A stretch of 23,662 nt of DNA, from NCBI GenBank assembly GCA_049642465.1, contig JBAROV010000126.1:1-23662 (forward strand), in the 5' to 3' direction. This document shows positions 1 through 7,004 of the stretch, one piece after another; positions within the stretch are counted from its first letter, which is position 1; each line of letters opens with the position of its first letter. The position numbers were made by a program, and so were the translations under genes. Under the pieces are notes generated by a model. The model did not search any database. It saw only the letters and a list, made by a program, of their open reading frames with translations, and was not told the origin of the DNA. This stretch comes from CAWDPQ01 sp049642465. GTDB lineage: Bacteria; Acidobacteriota; Vicinamibacteria; Vicinamibacterales; 2-12-FULL-66-21.

Positions 1-1
1 G

Positions 2-1189
2 CCCAAGGGCTACACGCTTCGTTACCGGGTCCGTCTCGAAGACCGCGCGCATCCCGACGGCACACCTGGTGGGGCCGTCGGCCGGTGGGTGTTCCACTGC
101 CACATCTTCTTCCACGCGGTGTTCGGCATGATTTCCGAATTGGTCGTGGTATCTCAACCGGAGGTGACCGCCGACAATGCCGAGGGGAACGAAGGGTCCC
201 CGATCCCGATTCACGGAACAGCGACCGATGTGGACGACGCCGTCTTGACGACGACGTGGAGTTACACGCCGGGCGTAGGGGTAGACCCGGGCGCCACGTG
301 CTCGTTTGCCAATCCGAACGCGCTCGATACGACGGTCACGTGCACGGATGACGGACCGTTCACGCTCACGTTGACGGCTTCCGACGGCAAGACCGGGGAT
401 GTGAGTGACGACGCGACGCTGACGGTGGCGAACGTCGCGCCAACGGTCACCATTACCGGTCCGCCCGAAGGGTCGTTGTACATCGTCAACTCGCTCGTGT
501 TGGTGACCGCAACGATCACGGATCCAGCCGCCAATGACACGCTCACGTGCACCTTCGATTGGGACAGTCTCGACCCGGATGCAGTCGTCGTGCCCGATGG
601 GGCCGGAAACTGTGGCGCGTCGAATGTATTTACCGCGGCGGGCGTCTACACGATCAACGTCACCGGAGCCGACGATGACGGCGGCACGCATACGGCCAGC
701 GTGATGGTCGTCGTTTTCGACCCGAGCGCTGGCTTTGTGACGGGTGGCGGGACCATCTTCTCCCTGCCCGGTGCCTACGTGGCAGACCCGACGCTCGTTG
801 GAAAGGCGAGTTTCGGCTTCGTCTCGAAGTACCCGAAGGGGGCGACCGCGACGACTCCGCCCATTGGACAAACCGAATTCCAGTTCCATGCGGGCAACTT
901 CAACTTCCATTCCGACTCGTATGAATGGTTGGTCGTTGCCGGTCACAAGGCGATGTACCGCGGAGTTGGAACGGTGAACGGATCGGGAACCTACGGCTTC
1001 CTGCTCACGGCGTACGATGGCCACGCCCCGGGAGGAGACGGCACCGATAAATTCCGGATCAAGATCTGGAACAAGGCTTCGGGAAACGCTGTCGTTTACG
1101 ACAACCGGCTCGGCCTGCCTGACGATATCGATACAGCGGATCCCCAGGCCATTACGACGGGCAGCATCGTCGTCCACAAGGGGAAGTAA
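2..1189 (+). CDS. Multicopper oxidase C-terminus fused to PKD-like domains (5' partial)
   Basis: The reading frame is open from base 2, so the gene starts before the window and only its last 395 residues are seen. At 95-130 it encodes HCHIFFHAVFGM, the C-terminal copper signature HCHxxxHxxxxM of multicopper oxidases. This supplies type 1 and type 2/3 copper ligands, and the Met is the usual axial type 1 position. In most family members the chain ends soon after this motif. Here it continues for about 350 residues. Two PKD-like beta-sandwich domains follow (about residues 55-145 and 148-238), with the typical Asp/Gly-rich loops and YTINVTGADDDGG. The final module (about 240-395) begins GFVTGGGTIFSLPGAY and resembles a C-terminal domain often found after PKD or choice-of-anchor regions in secreted bacterial proteins. 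It is probably a secreted oxidase of metal ions or phenolic substrates, but the substrate cannot be told. There is no in-frame stop between the parts. Confidence 0.85.
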   Translation, partial: PKGYTLRYRVRLEDRAHPDGTPGGAVGRWVFHCHIFFHAVFGMISELVVVSQPEVTADNAEGNEGSPIPIHGTATDVDDAVLTTTWSYTPGVGVDPGATCSFANPNALDTTVTCTDDGPFTLTLTASDGKTGDVSDDATLTVANVAPTVTITGPPEGSLYIVNSLVLVTATITDPAANDTLTCTFDWDSLDPDAVVVPDGAGNCGASNVFTAAGVYTINVTGADDDGGTHTASVMVVVFDPSAGFVTGGGTIFSLPGAYVADPTLVGKASFGFVSKYPKGATATTPPIGQTEFQFHAGNFNFHSDSYEWLVVAGHKAMYRGVGTVNGSGTYGFLLTAYDGHAPGGDGTDKFRIKIWNKASGNAVVYDNRLGLPDDIDTADPQAITTGSIVVHKGK

Positions 1190-1246
1190 TTGGCGATCGT
1201 TGCGGTGAGTGCCGGTGGTAGGCTGTCCACCTCGTATGGAGGGGAC

Positions 1247-1714
1247 ATGATTCGAGCGGTCATCATCGGGACGGTATTGATTGCCGGCGGCCTCGTTTCG
1301 TCCGACGTGGCCGCCGGTCAGGGTGCTGGCGCCGCGCCGACCACTGCTCAGGTGAGCCCGGCGGATGCGGCAGCATTCATCGGCGACTGGACGCTCAACC
1401 TGCAGGGTCCGAACGGCCCCGGAACGTTCGACCTGGCGGTCAAAGTCGAGAAGGAGAAGGTGGTTGCCGAAATCTCCGTCGAGACGATGCCGACGCAGCC
1501 GATCACTGATATCACCAAGGCCGATAAGGGTCTCGTCCTGCGTTACTCCTTCGATTATCAGGGCAGCCCGGTATCGGCGGTCGTCTCGTTGACACCGACA
1601 GACGAGGGCAGAGTGAGCGCGCAGATCGACTTCGCGGGCGGCGCGTACCTCATGACGGGCGCGGCCACGAAGAAGGAGAAGGACAAGGACAAGGACAAGG
1701 ACAAGGCGAAGTAG
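1247..1714 (+). CDS. Secreted lipocalin-like protein with a Lys-Asp repeat tail
   Basis: This is a 155-residue protein of unknown function. The ATG at 1247 is preceded by GGAGGGG at 1239-1244, which decides this start over upstream in-frame codons. Residues 1-27 look like a cleavable signal peptide: MIRA, then a hydrophobic stretch, ending near VAAGQGAG. The body begins FIGDWTLNLQGPNGPGTFDL and alternates short beta strands, a pattern like small lipocalin-like domains of secreted acidobacterial proteins. I cannot name a family. The last 14 residues are almost only Lys, Asp and Glu and come from a hexamer tandem repeat (see 1681-1704). The gene lies 57 bases after the oxidase fusion on the same strand, so co-transcription is possible. 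It converges with the next gene, with 6 bases between the stop codons. Confidence 0.8.
   Translation: MIRAVIIGTVLIAGGLVSSDVAAGQGAGAAPTTAQVSPADAAAFIGDWTLNLQGPNGPGTFDLAVKVEKEKVVAEISVETMPTQPITDITKADKGLVLRYSFDYQGSPVSAVVSLTPTDEGRVSAQIDFAGGAYLMTGAATKKEKDKDKDKDKAK
1681..1704 (+). repeat. Tandem hexamer repeat GGACAA x4
   Basis: Four perfect GGACAA units lie in tandem, flanked by one-mismatch copies GGAGAA (1675-1680) and GGCGAA (1705-1710). The repeat is in frame and encodes the alternating Lys-Asp tail of the small secreted protein. Its length could vary by slippage in steps of two residues without breaking the frame. Confidence 0.9.
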
Positions 1715-1720
1715 TGGGCT

Positions 1721-2782
1721 TCACTTCCCCGCGATGATCAGATCGAGCCGCCGGTTGCGTTCCTCCATCGGGATGCTGCCGTTGCTCTCAATCGTCATCC
1801 ACCCGTTGTAGTTCACGGCTTCGAGCGCCTGACGAAGCACGGGCCAGCGGACGCTGCCTTCCCGGATATTGATTGACCTGCCGCGGCCGCTCGGGTCGGC
1901 AGGATCGAGCAAGTAATCTTTCACGTGAATCTTGGCGAGGAGATCCCCGAGCGTGAGGATCCATTCCTCCGGCGGTGCGAACCGGACATGATTGCCGATA
2001 TCGTAGTACGCCTTCACCCACGGACTCTGGAACGACCGGACGAAGTGCCGAAAGATCGCCGGTTTGACCCAGAGATTGTTGCCGACGTTTTCGAGCGCGA
2101 TGACGACCTTGGTTTTCTCGGCCAGCGGGATCAAGCGCTTGACCCATTCCGTTGACGCATCAGTTGCGTGGTTGTGGGCCTTGATGTAGTCGGCGTACGG
2201 CGCGTTGTCGCCGTTGACGACTTTTGAAATGTGTCCGGTCTTCTCGTCGAACTCGAGCTGGAATTCCCACGCACGCGGCATCCGCATGGTCGGGCCAGTC
2301 GGCGGCGCTCCACGACCGCCCCGCGGCCCGATGCGACACGGCACCAGGAGCACAGCGTCGGCGCCGAACGCCTCGGCGCTTCGGAGCGCCGCCTGGCTTT
2401 CCGCAAACGTCCGGTCGACTTCACTTTTGTCGGGACTGTTGAACTCGGCCCACCCGTACAGGACAGAATGGACGCGCATCCCCATCTTGTCGGCGACCGC
2501 ACGCATTTTCGAGGCTTCCTCCGGTGGAAGGACACGGGCTTCGACGCCTTCGAAGCCGGCATCCTTCATCTGCCTCAACTCATCTTCGGTTGGCCGTGCG
2601 ATGAGTGCCTTGTGCAGCTTGGTCTTGAAGGTCAGCGGCACTTCTGGCGCGGCAGGTGCCGGGGCACTCTGACCGCTCGCGGCGGGAGTTTGTCGGGCCG
2701 CCGAGCCAATACCGAGACCCACGCTGGCGACAGCCGTTGCCGAAGCGGTCATGAACGCACGACGATTGATCGCTGATGTCAT
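1721..2782 (-). CDS. Sugar phosphate isomerase/epimerase, xylose-isomerase-like TIM barrel, Tat-exported
   Basis: The 353-residue protein starts with a twin-arginine signal (NRRAFMTASATAVASVGLGI, residues 6-25), so it is probably folded in the cytoplasm and exported by Tat. The rest fits the AP endonuclease 2 / xylose-isomerase-like TIM barrel family. Features include FEGVEARVLPPEEASKMRAV near the start of the barrel, and likely metal ligands in IALENVGNN (Glu), AYYDIGNH (Asp, His), IHVKDY (His) and WMTIESNG (Glu). Such proteins typically isomerise or epimerise sugars or polyols, but the substrate is not predictable. An RNA polymerase promoter with a perfect -35 lies directly upstream (2815-2842). 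The start codon has only a weak GGGTGA upstream. The gene is divergent from the acetyltransferase at 2892. Confidence 0.88.
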   Translation of the reverse strand: MTSAINRRAFMTASATAVASVGLGIGSAARQTPAASGQSAPAPAAPEVPLTFKTKLHKALIARPTEDELRQMKDAGFEGVEARVLPPEEASKMRAVADKMGMRVHSVLYGWAEFNSPDKSEVDRTFAESQAALRSAEAFGADAVLLVPCRIGPRGGRGAPPTGPTMRMPRAWEFQLEFDEKTGHISKVVNGDNAPYADYIKAHNHATDASTEWVKRLIPLAEKTKVVIALENVGNNLWVKPAIFRHFVRSFQSPWVKAYYDIGNHVRFAPPEEWILTLGDLLAKIHVKDYLLDPADPSGRGRSINIREGSVRWPVLRQALEAVNYNGWMTIESNGSIPMEERNRRLDLIIAGK

Positions 2783-2814
2783 AGATCACCCAAATCGAAG
2801 TTGATTCAGGGCTG

Positions 2815-2842
2815 ATTATGTACGGCCGATCGAGGGTGTCAA
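2815..2842 (-). promoter_or_regulatory. Sigma-70 type promoter for the Tat-exported TIM-barrel gene
   Basis: On the minus strand TTGACA (2837-2842) is followed after 16 bases by CATAAT (2815-2820). The -35 matches consensus fully and the -10 matches 5 of 6. The predicted transcript would start near 2808, giving a leader of about 25 bases before the ATG at 2782. Confidence 0.65.
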
Positions 2843-2891
2843 GCGATTCGGAAACCGTGGGGCCAGGCGTAGGCTATAGGCTGGTCGTGCT

Positions 2892-3425
2892 TTGACGTTG
2901 CAAATCACTTCGGTAGAAACAGCGCGCCTTCTGATGCGCGTCCCCGAACTGGCGGATGCGAAGGCCTTCATGGGCATCCTCTGGGATCCGGAGGTGGTCG
3001 AGAAGAAGCAGGTGACGTTGCTCGAGCCTCCTGGCGGTCTCGACCTCGCGTTGAAGAACACCGGTGACATGATCCGTCACTGGGAGTTGCGCGGATACGG
3101 GCATTGGGCTGTGGTGGAGAAGTCGACGGGCGACGTGATCGGCTGTGTCGGTTTCTACCATCCGCAGCGGCCATGGCCGGGGGTCGATCTCGGCTGGGTG
3201 ATTCATCGCTCCCGATGGGGCCACGGCTTTGCGACTGAGGCCGCCACAGCCGCGCTCGGATGGATCTGGGAACACACGGCAATCGACCGCATCGTCAGCC
3301 TCATTGCACCTGACGATGTGCGCTCGATTCGGATTGCAACCAAGATCGGTGAGCGTTTCGAGCGAGCCGGCGCGGATCCCGTCCATGGCGAACCCGTGCG
3401 TGTCTACTCGATCGATCGGCCCTAG
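2892..3425 (+). CDS. GNAT family N-acetyltransferase (RimJ/RimL-like)
   Basis: This 177-residue protein has the layout of the GNAT acetyltransferase_3 / RimL group. An N-terminal strand ends TARLLMRVPE, followed by a helical section, then strands GHWAVVEK and DVIGCVGFY. The acetyl-CoA pyrophosphate-binding loop is in HRSRWGHGFATEAATAAL, where R-W-G-H-G-F-A fits the [RQ]xxGx[GA] motif. The C-terminus shows the usual NVRS-like segment as DDVRSIRIATKIG. Members acetylate amino groups of proteins, amino sugars or small molecules; the substrate here is unknown. The likely start is a TTG at 2892, because an in-frame TAG lies at 2877-2879 and no ATG is available; a second TTG at 2898 is an alternative. 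There is no clear ribosome binding site. The gene faces the P-loop gene at 3502 tail to tail. Confidence 0.85.
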   Translation: MTLQITSVETARLLMRVPELADAKAFMGILWDPEVVEKKQVTLLEPPGGLDLALKNTGDMIRHWELRGYGHWAVVEKSTGDVIGCVGFYHPQRPWPGVDLGWVIHRSRWGHGFATEAATAALGWIWEHTAIDRIVSLIAPDDVRSIRIATKIGERFERAGADPVHGEPVRVYSIDRP

Positions 3426-3501
3426 GTGGTCCTGCCATGGCAAACAGGTTCGGCCCGTGCCCTCCGGCAGAGTCGCAAGCTGGAGCGGTCGCCCTGCGGG
3501 A

Positions 3502-3999
3502 CTAACGCTCGGAGAGCACGACGGAGAGAATCGCGCCCACGCTTTCCGCTACGTCCAACCTCGCGGTATCGATCACGAAGCGGTCGCTGTTCCAGGGCTG
3601 ATAATCCCGCTGCATGACCTCCGCCCACGTCGGCAGGTGGTGCCCTGGGATATCAGCTGCGCGAGCTTCGACGCGGCGTTTGTGTTCTTCCACGTCGGTG
3701 CAGACCACTTCCACATCGATCGCGCGCACATCAGCACGGTCCGCGACAGCTCGCCACTCGTTTCTCGTGAGCAGCCACGGGTTCACGCAATCGGCAACCA
3801 CGATCCGGCCAACTCGCAGGTTGTCCTCAGCCACCGCGTACCCGACGGCGTAACCCTCGCCTTCGACGACCGATCCTGCGTCGCGCAGCGCTTGTTCGAT
3901 TGAGTCAATCCGGACATGTACGGCACCAAGTGCCACCGCCAATTGCCGGGCGATCGCGGTCTTGCCAACCCCAGGAAGGCCACTGAGCACGACCAACAT
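3502..3999 (-). CDS. P-loop ATPase/kinase-like protein (AAA_33 type)
   Basis: The 165-residue protein opens with a strand and a Walker A loop, VVLSGLPGVGKTAIARQLA. The GxxGxGKT motif falls at residues 7-14, directly at the N-terminus as in small nucleotide or metabolite kinases. The segment VVADCVNPWLLTRNEW resembles the Walker B/substrate region of the AAA_33 and zeta-toxin-like kinase families. Later VEVVCTDVEEHKRRVEARA carries the Arg-rich lid seen in these kinases. It probably phosphorylates a small molecule; the substrate is unknown. No antitoxin-like partner is adjacent, so a toxin role is not supported. It converges with the acetyltransferase gene. The ATG at 3997-3999 begins right before the first strand, so the start is well placed. 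Confidence 0.8.
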   Translation of the reverse strand: MLVVLSGLPGVGKTAIARQLAVALGAVHVRIDSIEQALRDAGSVVEGEGYAVGYAVAEDNLRVGRIVVADCVNPWLLTRNEWRAVADRADVRAIDVEVVCTDVEEHKRRVEARAADIPGHHLPTWAEVMQRDYQPWNSDRFVIDTARLDVAESVGAILSVVLSER

Positions 4000-4300
4000 T
4001 GAAATGGCAACCGTAGCACGTCAGCGAGGTGGCAGCACGGCGTGGACGAGCTCGCGCCGGACGAGGTCGCGATCTTTGCGTCTGACGCTCGAGGGGAGTC
4101 CTGGATCGGATCGATTCACTCTGCTTCGCCGGACCGGTTTTCTTCCACGTCACGCGGACTTTCCTCGCCGCGTGAGGGTTCAACCGGAAAGCCCGCGTTC
4201 AACATTAGCCGGACCGGCCAACGCATTGGCCGGACGGTGACGTGCTGATTGATGCAGCGCTGGCTGGCGCAGGAATCCGTCTGCGCGGCAGAAGCCGAGA
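4000..4300. other. Non-coding stretch between two minus-strand genes
   Basis: No frame here has protein-like composition; short open frames are Arg/Ser/Pro-rich. It contains a perfect inverted repeat at 4214-4233 and several loose copies of GCCGGAC (near 4129, 4208 and 4229). I see no clear promoter. Confidence 0.6.
4214..4233. repeat. Perfect 8-bp inverted repeat with CGCA loop
   Basis: CCGGCCAA (4214-4221), loop CGCA, then TTGGCCGG (4226-4233). As RNA this is a stable hairpin. It lies about 70 bases downstream of the zinc-ribbon gene on the minus strand, but no T-run follows on either strand, so it is not a classical intrinsic terminator. Confidence 0.7.
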
Positions 4301-4531
4301 CTATCCCCTAAAGTAACGATCCAACCCGATTCCGCTCAACGCACCGATGATCACGGCGCCCCCGTCGACGTTCGTCAAGCGTCCCTGTGGATCGATCAGC
4401 GCAACGATGAGCAATGCGGCAAAGCCACCGGCGAGGCCCGCCAGTACGATTTCGCTCGCGACCATGAACGGGCGCCGCGGGCACTTGTGGTTGTCGCCGA
4501 GAAAGCCTTTGCAGCGCGGGCAGGTGGCCAT
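4301..4531 (-). CDS. Small zinc-ribbon-like membrane protein
   Basis: This is a 76-residue protein of unknown function. It starts MATCPRCKGFLGDNHKCP: C4, C7 and C17, with H16, could bind one zinc ion in a short ribbon. Two hydrophobic segments follow (about residues 22-43 and 52-70), separated by DPQGRLTNVDGG, so it is probably an inner-membrane protein with its Cys-rich end in the cytoplasm. The frame is open upstream to a GTG at 4556-4558, which would add nine residues; neither start has a convincing ribosome binding site. I prefer the ATG because the Cys cluster then sits at the N-terminus. It lies 44 bases downstream of the oxidoreductase gene on the same strand and could share its transcript. 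Confidence 0.6.
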   Translation of the reverse strand: MATCPRCKGFLGDNHKCPRRPFMVASEIVLAGLAGGFAALLIVALIDPQGRLTNVDGGAVIIGALSGIGLDRYFRG

Positions 4532-4575
4532 GCCGAAGTTAGTGCCACACCATAACACGGCTCGGGGTCCGGGGT

Positions 4576-5679
4576 TTAGGGATTGCGAAGCTTCACCGGT
4601 TTCTGTGTTCGCGCGGACTCACGCGCAGCTTCGAGAATCTCAGTCACGATCATGTTGTTCTGCAGCGACGACAAGGCGTTCGGTCTACGGTGTCCCCGGA
4701 CGACCGCCACGAGGTGTGAAATGGCGTCGCGTTCGTCCGTCGTTCGCGATTCAGGCGTCACGGCGTGGTCCGGTTCGTTCGGCAGCGCCACACGAAGGCC
4801 GCTGCCTCCCGTCGCGATCGCATAGCCGCCGGTGCCGTACACCTCGAAGTCTTTTCTGTTGAAGGGCCAGTTCCACGATGCCTGGATGATTCCCTGCGCC
4901 TTGGGATATTCGAGCAGGATGGTCGCTTCGTCATCGACGCGGGGGTAGACCTCAGGCTGAAACTGCTGCGTCATCGCCGTGACGGAGAGGGGACGCTGGT
5001 CGTCCATCAACCACGTCATCAGATTCGCGCCGTAGCAGCCGAAGTCAAAGAGGGCACCCGCGCCGTTCTTGTCGGGATCCGACAGCCATGCGAGAAACTC
5101 CGGCTGCACGTTGATGCCTTTCGGACCGCGGTGACCATCCATTGCGACCATCTTGCGGATGTCGCCGGTTCGCCGCTGTTCTTTGACCAGGGTCCAGACG
5201 GCGCCATGGCTGGGATACCAGGTCGTCTCGTAATTCACGAACACGGCAACGCCGCCGCTCTCGGCGGCGCGTTTGATGCGTTGCGCGTGCGCGTTACTGA
5301 CGGCCAGCGGTTTTTCCATCATCACGGGAATGCGGCGCCTCGCGGCAGATTCGACGACGGCTGCGTGATCGTAGGTGTTCGTGAATATTGCAACGGCATC
5401 GGGCTTGGTTCGATCGAGCATCGCGTCGAGATTCGTGAACGACGTGTCGCCAGGCAGCTTGTATCGATCGACGTAACTGCGCACCAGCGTCGCGTCCGGG
5501 TCGAAGACGCCGGCGATGCGCACGTCCTGGCGGGCGAGTGCGGCGCGGAGGAAGCCGCTGACGTGGCCGTGCACCAGTCCCGCAATGGCAAGGCGCAAAG
5601 GCGCAGCGTCCTGCGTTTTCACACCGAAGGGCATCGTCAGCAAAACGGCGGCGGCGAACAGGCGGAGCGAGCACTTCAT
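4576..5679 (-). CDS. Gfo/Idh/MocA family oxidoreductase with signal peptide
   Basis: The 367-residue protein is an NAD(P)-dependent oxidoreductase of the Gfo/Idh/MocA family. Residues 1-24 form a signal peptide (MKCSLRLF, then a hydrophobic core). The Rossmann fold starts at LRLAIAGLVHGHVSGFLRAA, and AGVFDPD holds the acidic residue after strand 2. The family signature EKPLAVS is at residues 122-128, with Lys123 the expected catalytic or substrate-binding residue. The C-terminal alpha/beta domain includes GALFDFGCYGANLMTWLM, where the usual catalytic Asp/His region lies. These enzymes oxidise or reduce sugars and polyols, and secreted members (glucose-fructose oxidoreductase type) keep a tightly bound cofactor. 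I chose the ATG at 5679 because it begins the signal peptide; the frame extends 147 bases further without protein-like character. The gene is divergent from 5738. Confidence 0.88.
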   Translation of the reverse strand: MKCSLRLFAAAVLLTMPFGVKTQDAAPLRLAIAGLVHGHVSGFLRAALARQDVRIAGVFDPDATLVRSYVDRYKLPGDTSFTNLDAMLDRTKPDAVAIFTNTYDHAAVVESAARRRIPVMMEKPLAVSNAHAQRIKRAAESGGVAVFVNYETTWYPSHGAVWTLVKEQRRTGDIRKMVAMDGHRGPKGINVQPEFLAWLSDPDKNGAGALFDFGCYGANLMTWLMDDQRPLSVTAMTQQFQPEVYPRVDDEATILLEYPKAQGIIQASWNWPFNRKDFEVYGTGGYAIATGGSGLRVALPNEPDHAVTPESRTTDERDAISHLVAVVRGHRRPNALSSLQNNMIVTEILEAARESARTQKPVKLRNP

Positions 5680-5737
5680 GGGCTCAGCATATCGGATTCG
5701 ACCGATCGACAGGTCCAGAAGTGGTACTCTCCGCGGT

Positions 5738-6220
5738 ATGACGCACTCACTATTCTCCGCGCTGCTGATTGGTGTCCTGTTCTCGGCATTGCCGGGGCAG
5801 GGCAGCAAGCCGAACTTCACGGGCAAGTGGACGCTCGATGTGGCGAAAAGCGACTTCGGTCAATTCCCACCGCCCGAGTCGATCGTGCACGTGATCGAGC
5901 ACAAGGAACCAAGCATCAAGATCACCACGCATTCGAAGTCTCAGATGGGAGAGATGAGCGCCGAGCACAATCTCACCACCGACGGCAAGGAGCACCTCAA
6001 CAAGATGCGGGTGATGAATACCGACCAGGAAGTGAAGGTGGCGGGGAAGTGGGACGGCGACAAGCTGGCGACGTCATGGGGCTTCGAGGGGCAGGGAGGC
6101 CGCGTCGAATTCAGCGACTCGTGGTCGCTCTCCGAGGACGGCAAGGTCCTGACGCTGGTGCGGGTCGCGAAGTCTTCACAAGGGGAGTTCACGCTGAGAA
6201 CGGTCTACAACAGGCAGTAG
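5738..6220 (+). CDS. Secreted lipocalin-like protein
   Basis: This 160-residue protein has a signal peptide (MTHSLFSALLIGVLFSALPG) and then the start FTGKWTLDVAKSDFGQFPPP. That G-x-W...D...KSDFG pattern is common in small secreted proteins of Acidobacteriota whose function is not known. The remaining sequence is rich in alternating beta strands (VHVIEHKEPSIKITTHSKSQ and VKVAGKWDGDKLATSWGFEG), consistent with a small beta-barrel. The start chosen is the only ATG that begins with a signal peptide. It is divergent from the oxidoreductase gene with 58 bases between start codons, so the two may share a control region. It is a loose analogue of the protein at 1247-1714, but I see no convincing alignment between them. 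Confidence 0.8.
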   Translation: MTHSLFSALLIGVLFSALPGQGSKPNFTGKWTLDVAKSDFGQFPPPESIVHVIEHKEPSIKITTHSKSQMGEMSAEHNLTTDGKEHLNKMRVMNTDQEVKVAGKWDGDKLATSWGFEGQGGRVEFSDSWSLSEDGKVLTLVRVAKSSQGEFTLRTVYNRQ

Positions 6221-6257
6221 CCTCGTCCTGGCAGCTGTGAATCCCCGTGCGGACCGA

Positions 6258-6497
6258 TCATCGGGTCTTTCGCCGTCCCGCGCTCTCGATCTCGGTTCGC
6301 TGGAGCAACTGTCCGATCGTCTCCGTCGGCCGTGCGTTTCTCCAGGTGAGGAGCATGACCGCACCGACGCCGAGGAACAATGCGATGGCGGCGGCGTAGG
6401 TGGAAGGCGTGGCCGACGACCTCGGCGCCAGCCAGAGCACGGCGGCGAGGGTCACGATCGCAACACCGATGAGTGACTGAAGGGGAAATGATTTCAT
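6258..6497 (-). CDS. Small two-helix membrane protein
   Basis: A 79-residue protein of unknown function. Residues 5-24 (PLQSLIGVAIVTLAAVLWLA) and 33-51 (YAAAIALFLGVGAVMLLTW) are membrane helices. The C-terminal part, ARPTETIGQLLQRTEIESAG, is polar and probably helical in the cytoplasm. The ATG at 6495-6497 has GAAGGTG five bases upstream on the minus strand, which fixes this start over a longer Arg-rich frame. It lies convergent with the lipocalin-like gene (37 bases between ends). Confidence 0.62.
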   Translation of the reverse strand: MKSFPLQSLIGVAIVTLAAVLWLAPRSSATPSTYAAAIALFLGVGAVMLLTWRNARPTETIGQLLQRTEIESAGRRKTR

Positions 6498-6738
6498 GGA
6501 GCACCTTCGTGCACGACCGCGAGCGGCCTGCACAGTTTGGCGAGAACCAGTCCGCGACAGCTGCGCTTGCCGCTAGTGTGGTGCTGCCGGGGTTTTAGAA
6601 GCAGTGGATGAGAACGAGTGCAGTCCGGTGCAGCATCGCGTGCTCCTGCTTTGGTGAGGACGGCCTCGCGACGCCAGTGCTCAGGAAAGTCGATCCATCA
6701 TACCATGCGGGGCGCGAGGCTGGCGGCAGGCTGTGCGC

Positions 6739-6936
6739 CTACGGCTCCCGAGCCGCACGACGTGCCTGCCGCTGCAGGTCCTCGACCATCCGCACGAGAC
6801 GGTCAGCGGTTTCGACGATTTCTCGGGCGTACTGAGACAGCTCGTTCTTGTGAACCGCGCCGTTTTCGATAGATCGCGCGCGACGCCGAATCTCGCCGAG
6901 TTCCCGCTGGATTTGTTCGAAGTCCGTGATATGCAC
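6739..6936 (-). CDS. Small coiled-coil protein
   Basis: A 65-residue, fully charged and amphipathic helix-forming protein with no recognised family. It starts with GTG at 6934-6936. Hydrophobic residues are spaced every three or four positions (FEQIQRELGEI and YAREIVETADRLVRMVEDLQ), which suggests a helical bundle or coiled coil. The frame has typical high third-position GC. A GGGAG directly abuts the start codon, too close for a normal ribosome binding site, so the start is uncertain. It is divergent from the receptor gene that follows. Confidence 0.45.
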   Translation of the reverse strand: MHITDFEQIQRELGEIRRRARSIENGAVHKNELSQYAREIVETADRLVRMVEDLQRQARRAAREP

Positions 6937-7004
6937 TCCCAGTGATTCTATTGTGGACTGGACCTCGCACGCGACCTGAATCCAACCTCGAATCAGCCCG
7001 CCAG

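Noticed and set aside
3426..3501. Intrinsic terminator between the convergent acetyltransferase and P-loop genes
   Set aside because: No stem followed by a T-run could be found on either strand.
3502..3999. P-loop protein as a zeta-type toxin
   Set aside because: No small antitoxin gene is adjacent, and the acetyltransferase next to it is convergent rather than operonic.
4150..4240. GTTCAAC copies near the 4214 hairpin as an integron attC site
   Set aside because: The copies do not match the attC core spacing and no integrase or cassette is present.
4765..6240. A 491-codon plus-strand open frame antisense to the Gfo/Idh/MocA gene
   Set aside because: Its composition is typical of high-GC antisense shadows; the opposite frame has clear family motifs, and the open frame also crosses the lipocalin-like gene.
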